This document shows, one piece after another, positions 59,594 through 64,000 of a stretch of DNA of 64,000 nt. Under the pieces are notes generated by a model. The model saw nothing but the letters and a program-made list of their open reading frames with translations, had not been told where the DNA came from and ran no database searches. Made by a program: the position numbers and the translations under genes. Origin of the DNA: Acanthosoma haemorrhoidale (Eukaryota > Arthropoda > Insecta > Hemiptera > Acanthosomatidae); the NCBI GenBank assembly GCA_930367205.1, contig OV884013.1:89963333-90027332 (forward strand), given 5' to 3'. How positions within the stretch are numbered: the stretch's first letter is position 1; every line of letters begins with the position of its first letter.

Positions 59594-59972
59594 GTTTGTT
59601 TTTTTTTTTCCGAAAACCTCTTTTATTTAAACATTTTTTACAATATATGATCAAAAAATACAATGAACAAGATTACCAATATACTACTCCTCGTGCTACA
59701 TGCGCAGATGCATTTGAAGGAGGGTAGGATTACAAAAACAATATTTCTTTTTGAAGTTAAATACAAATAAACAGATCTATGTGATAGGGCTCACCTTCGG
59801 ATTACAAAACGGTAAACTAACAAACTAAAAACTAGAACCTGAGACTAAAGCGTTCCGGCCGCGACAGCGTCCTGCCATCGATAGAAGAACGGAGCGTGGG
59901 TTGTCGTGTTAAACACCGGGTTTGTCAAGTACTGTAGAGAGTCGAAAAATTTGATATGTCTACGTTGGATGA
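59594..59972 (-). mobile_element. 5'-truncated LINE with 12-bp target duplication
   Basis: Minus-strand LINE tail of the 4904-5522 family: the ORF end near 59960-59880 aligns with 5210-5280 (shared GTGTTTAACAC and ATCGATGGCA). The 3' UTR ends in a T-rich run at about 59598-59610. The target duplication AATTAGATGTTT is at 59582-59593 and 59973-59984. The insertion therefore split a pre-existing repeat. Confidence 0.82.
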
Positions 59973-59978
59973 AATTAG

Positions 59979-60064
59979 ATGTTTTTTGATGTTCAACAGC
60001 ATTCATAATATAAAGGGCAGATTTTTGCCTGGGAGATTGACACTATTTGGTCAATGTAGGACTA
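59979..60064. repeat. 86-bp direct repeat, left copy
   Basis: Begins ATGTTTTTTGATGTTCAACA; repeated at 60303-60388 with a few substitutions, 324 bp away. The two copies bracket the unclassified repeat at 60083-60299. Confidence 0.92.
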
Positions 60065-60082
60065 ATTTCTCTATTTATTATA

Positions 60083-60299
60083 CGTTCAGTTTTATTTGTC
60101 ATTTTTCTGTTTATTTTAAATATGTTTTATCTTAAATTATATTGGTTCGGGGAAAACTTGCATTTGATCAACTCTTCACCTCATTACATCGTTTCTGCAG
60201 CAAAAAACCTTTTTTGACATGTGCTGGTGCTGCCTAATCAGAAAAATACCAAGCACTCACTTCCTCTGGCCCTAGTCCTCATCTATGCTGACTTACCTA
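60083..60299. repeat. Unclassified interspersed repeat, copy 2
   Basis: Homologous to 57796-58040 in the same orientation. It lies between the two 86-bp direct repeats, so the repeat might be the core of a small element with terminal direct repeats, or part of a tandem duplication. Confidence 0.75.
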
Positions 60300-60302
60300 T
60301 CT

Positions 60303-60388
60303 ATGTTTTTTGATGTTCAACAGCATTCATAATATAATGGGCTGGTTTTTGTCTGGGAGATTGACACTATTTGGTCAATGTAGGACTA
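60303..60388. repeat. 86-bp direct repeat, right copy
   Basis: Second copy of the repeat at 59979-60064, ending GTCAATGTAGGACTA in both. Confidence 0.92.
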
Positions 60389-63300
60389 CAATGTCTCAAA
60401 GATAGCTTTACTAAAGAATAACGAGGATATATTTCTATTTAACTTTAAAATAAATATAACAATACATAAATATTAAAGTAAATTATTTATTACCTCATGA
60501 TGGTTGCTATTAACTGGCTTATTGCATACCTGAAACAACAATAAACAAGGATTGTTAATATTTATAAGATGGATGTTGAGGGTTGTTTTTGTCGAATAAA
60601 TTGTCTTCTACCGTTCTGGGTCAGATACATTTTACCCATGCAAATAGCACCTTATAAAACGCATGTGATTGAGTAAACATTATTTTTCAAAGACATTTTG
60701 TTTGATAGCTGAGGTGTTTATTTTGCAATGTAAACTCATACAAAGCAAACTCAAACAATTTAACAGTTAGGCATTGCGAAATTCATTCGCTTACCCAAAT
60801 ATTCCTTATTTTTACATCATCTCTAATCTTCTAACTGTAGAGCTTCGAAAAAAACAAAAAAAAAAAAAAGTTAAGGAAGCAAGAAGGGGAGTATTAAATG
60901 AGGGTTAGAGGCTGCTAATGTCTGAAAAACACTCTAATTGCACACATAAATCTAACTTTCCCTGAGAATACACAGGATGCTTGGACACGGATCTGAAAAG
61001 CTCTGCCTTCCTCTCGCCAATCTGCTACTGCATGGCAATGGACCCTTACCGTAATTTAAGCGGTATCCCTAAAACATCCAAGGAGTAGTTATGATAGTAA
61101 CTTAATTAAATGTGATTTAACATCAAACAAGCCGGTGACACTAAGGCTCTTATAAAAGTCCAGATTCTTGGAACATCTTTGAGGATACATTTCACTAGAC
61201 ATCCGGTCATGGGCGTTACCATGGCGTTACCATCTCAATGACAGCTTAGGGGTGGATTGGGTGGGTGTATTTATAGGCATCAAACATATACCTTCCCAAG
61301 GTAATGCACATTTCTGGTATCTTGTGCCTGAACATGAATGTATTTCAGTATAGAAGGTGAGATACTACATAATATAAACACGTGCAAACAAGTTCAAGTC
61401 AAGTATTAAATAATATAATATTGAGAGTTTCGTTAGAGATTCAAAAACGATTTAATTCACACAATAACTTCGAGTATGATAGTCTGCTAATTCACTATAT
61501 ACATATGTGTAATGTAAATACACCAGTTTTGATAGACTTTACGTAATTATAGGACCCTTAATCCCTGATATCTAACCAAAGACAGGCATATAGTGAGACG
61601 TCAATATTCACTGTGATAATTTGATTGACCTTACTGACGCCTGCAGGTCCGTTTGTAGAATTAAATAGATTCATGCCAAAGGGGTGGCTGGCTTAGATGT
61701 GGTCAATTAGCATCACTAATCGAGCTACCAAGGTATTCTTATCTTCCTAACAGGAGGCATTCTCTTCTAATGAGAGGTTCGTTCGTTCCTGCATATTAAG
61801 CAGCAAATGCCAATTCTGTGCTTGGACTCGATAGGGCAAGGATGTCTTGAATAGTACTTTGGTACTAAATAAAATAATAATTGTCCATAGCTATTGCAAA
61901 TAAACATATATTTATATTTATGATTACACACAATTCAAGAAAACATGGAGGAACAAACCATAACTCGCCTAAATCAATGAAAACCTGCAAGAAACCATCA
62001 AAACCAAAGTTCAAGAGAACTGATACTTGAACTGCAGACTTATTGGGAAGAACAATATCATATCAGACTTGTAAAAGCGTGTATAAAAGAAATTGTTGCT
62101 GAGATTGGACAAGTAATCACACGATTATCCACTTCACAGACTATAAGCACCTGCATGTGACAGCTGCAACGGATTAGTAATGCATATAATGTTGGGATTC
62201 CCCACGTTTAAGAACAACCAAGATAACATGGACACTCTGCATCAAGATTAGGCTACCAAGCAGCGATTCTTAAGTTTTCTGAAGGCTCCTAAATGAATTT
62301 TTCAATTGATTGTAAAAGGGTTGGTGAATTTTCGCTAATTTTACCTAGAGTCAAAATAAATAAACCAATTATTATTTGGTTTTAAAGGGAACTATTTAAA
62401 CTGAAGAAAAAATGTTAATTTGCAGTTAGGAAGAAGTTCCTGATAGAAAGGCCAATTAAAGGCTGGAGGCTGGGGTAAATACTAATGTCTAAAATAAAGA
62501 AGGATAATTAATATAGCTTACCAGCAATTCATCTCATGAAAGTCTCTTCATTAATATGGATGGTATTCCTGGAAATAGTTACACCATACTCTTCCACTTT
62601 GTATTAAAATGTAAATCCACTAAGACATATTACGATCGGATATATTTTACGTTTTTTCAATTCTACACTATAGATTACTTCGAGCTTCTAAAATATTGAT
62701 ACCTAATATAATAAATTCTTCCTCACATTCTGGCAAAAAGTAAACTATTACTAAATTGGATAGTTTTCTGATGCCTATATAAAAAACTTCGTGGACGGAC
62801 AAGCAAACCAACTGGTTTAATTAAGCACTACCTAACTTACCCAATAACACTCCTTGACTAATTGACAACGGAGAGGATGGAATTGAGACCTTCTGAATTA
62901 TATATTCAAAACCACCAGGAATCTTCGGCAATGTGGGGAAGGTATCATTTGGTATATTTACCTTCGTGTTAGTTATTCCATTTTATAATAGATAGGGTAA
63001 ATTCGTTAGTTATTATGTCATTTGTAGTTGTGAATAAATAAATATTGTGATAATAATATCAAAATCTAATATGAACATTTTATATAATATGGGTCATTCT
63101 TGAAGGTCTTGATAACATTTTTTTTTGAAGCTCTGAGACAGTGGGTTGAATATAAGAGCGAAGAGGAGCTTGGTTTTCTCCCTCCTTTGTCCTCGTGGCT
63201 ATTATCCCTTTAAAAGGGAGGGCCACTTAACAAAAATCTCCCGCCTCTCTCCAGCAGTCCAGTATTCTCGGTTCGGTCGATTTTGGAGAGTGACTCAATT

Positions 63301-63697
63301 AATTAGCAGGTTGTTCGTCATCCCCGAGACATTCAAAAATTGTTTGTAAGCCTTCTCAATGACGTTTGAAGACTTTATATTGAAGTAAGAACTTTCAAAA
63401 CATATTTCATAACAACTTAAATATAACAAAACGGCAATAAGCAATGACAAAACTGTTTTTTGAACTCAGTGCTTTCATGTTGGTGAAAATAGTTTGCACT
63501 GCCGAACCGGTGCAGGGATCAGCTAGAGAGATTTAAACTTAGTCCAAGGGTTGGTAGATGGTAAATACAGTTGTTCAACCGGGTATCCTTCTATAAAAGT
63601 TTTGAAAAAGTGAACAAAACAATTTTTATAACAAAACGTTTTTTATACGCCATAATTGGTTTTTCCTCTTTATGTTTTTACTAATATGAAGAGTGTT
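60389..63697. other. Gene-free DNA
   Basis: No transposon or gene identified. Near 62020-62160 a run of about 45 codons without stops has no family match. A GC-richer frame at 63146-63349 is unassigned. A TATA-like TATTTATAGG lies near 61269. Confidence 0.35.
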
Positions 63698-63709
63698 TGC
63701 GCATGCGCT
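63698..63709 (+). promoter_or_regulatory. NRF1/Ewg-like palindrome
   Basis: TGCGCATGCGCT matches the NRF1 (erect wing in insects) consensus YGCGCAYGCGCR well. A GGCCATATTGGA word lies about 195 bp further right. These would suit a promoter of a gene beyond the window's right edge, but no start or exon is visible. Confidence 0.35.
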
Positions 63710-63960
63710 ACTATTTACAACAGCTCTCTACTTCGCTTGTCCTTTAAATACTGTTTACTACCGTTTATAGGCCACAGTTCAGACATAGAATTGTTCTAAC
63801 AAACAACTTACGTGAGCTGCCCATGAGGGGGCCCACAAGAGATGAGTGAATCGCTTGTTACATTTGTGTGTAGTGCAACAAGTGATATCGGACTGAGAAG
63901 TCGGCCATATTGGAAGCTTTACCATTAGTCGTTCACGGATCGGAGATAACATCAAGCAAC

Positions 63961-63998
63961 TGGCTCTGTGACCCAGACGGTCTGGTGGCTCAGAGCCA
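63961..63998. repeat. Nested perfect hairpin at window edge
   Basis: Outer arms TGGCTCTG (63961-63968) and CAGAGCCA (63991-63998) enclose an inner stem CCAGAC (63973-63978) and GTCTGG (63980-63985) around a single G. Cut close to the window end, so the full structure is unknown. Confidence 0.8.
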
Positions 63999-64000
63999 AT

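Overview
This is an AT-rich stretch of animal nuclear DNA, most likely from an insect. The inference rests on the repeat content: Jockey-like and CR1-like LINE fragments, Ty3/gypsy and BEL/Pao-type LTR remnants, a pogo/Tigger transposase scrap and tRNA-headed SINEs. The species cannot be named from the sequence alone. I found no convincing host protein-coding gene, rRNA or functional tRNA gene. The window reads as a gene-poor interval filled with old transposon insertions in several states of decay. The only long open frame (29684-30526) is a retrotransposon Gag.

Layout, left to right. 1-10 kb: a solo LTR with a perfect 5-bp target duplication (3514-4326), a 5'-truncated LINE with an 11-bp duplication (4904-5522) and another LINE remnant (8200-8560). 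10-12 kb: a related LTR (10256-10790) beside a LINE 3' end that carries an internal tandem duplication. 14-18 kb: a LINE tail with a 12-bp duplication (14247-14519) and a second solo LTR with a 5-bp duplication (17025-17883). 19-24 kb: pieces of LINE ORF2 and ORF1 (19115-20745), a CR1-like LINE C-terminus (22760-23175) and a LINE 3' UTR with an 11-bp duplication (23890-24134). 25-31.2 kb: the densest part. It holds a SINE, two tiny LTRs in tandem inside a TA repeat, a decayed CR1-like ORF2 (26690-28600) and a gypsy-like element with 5' LTR, primer-binding site, Gag and a truncated 3' LTR (28655-30861). 34-36.4 kb: a third copy of the long LTR with a 31-bp minisatellite, and a pogo-like transposase remnant. 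36.4-44.5 kb: mostly unique sequence with some candidate regulatory motifs. 44.5-47.4 kb: two more long LTRs, one apparently mosaic, and a LINE tail. 48-57 kb: a SINE, an LTR with a retained polypurine tract (52870-53449), a 217-bp solo LTR flanked by ATAT (54095-54311) and the 5' end of a BEL/Pao-like element (55750-56340). 57-60.4 kb: an unclassified duplicated repeat and nested LINE tails. The right edge has a possible promoter-like stretch and a perfect nested hairpin.

Nothing here works as an operon or pathway. What links the parts is transposition history. One long-LTR family is present six times as two subfamilies and a possible mosaic. A separate class of short LTRs with AGTT...AACT-type ends includes three copies sitting in TA-rich targets, as errantivirus-like gypsy elements do. 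Several LINE insertions are validated here by target-site duplications I could read directly. Identities and boundaries were judged by eye.
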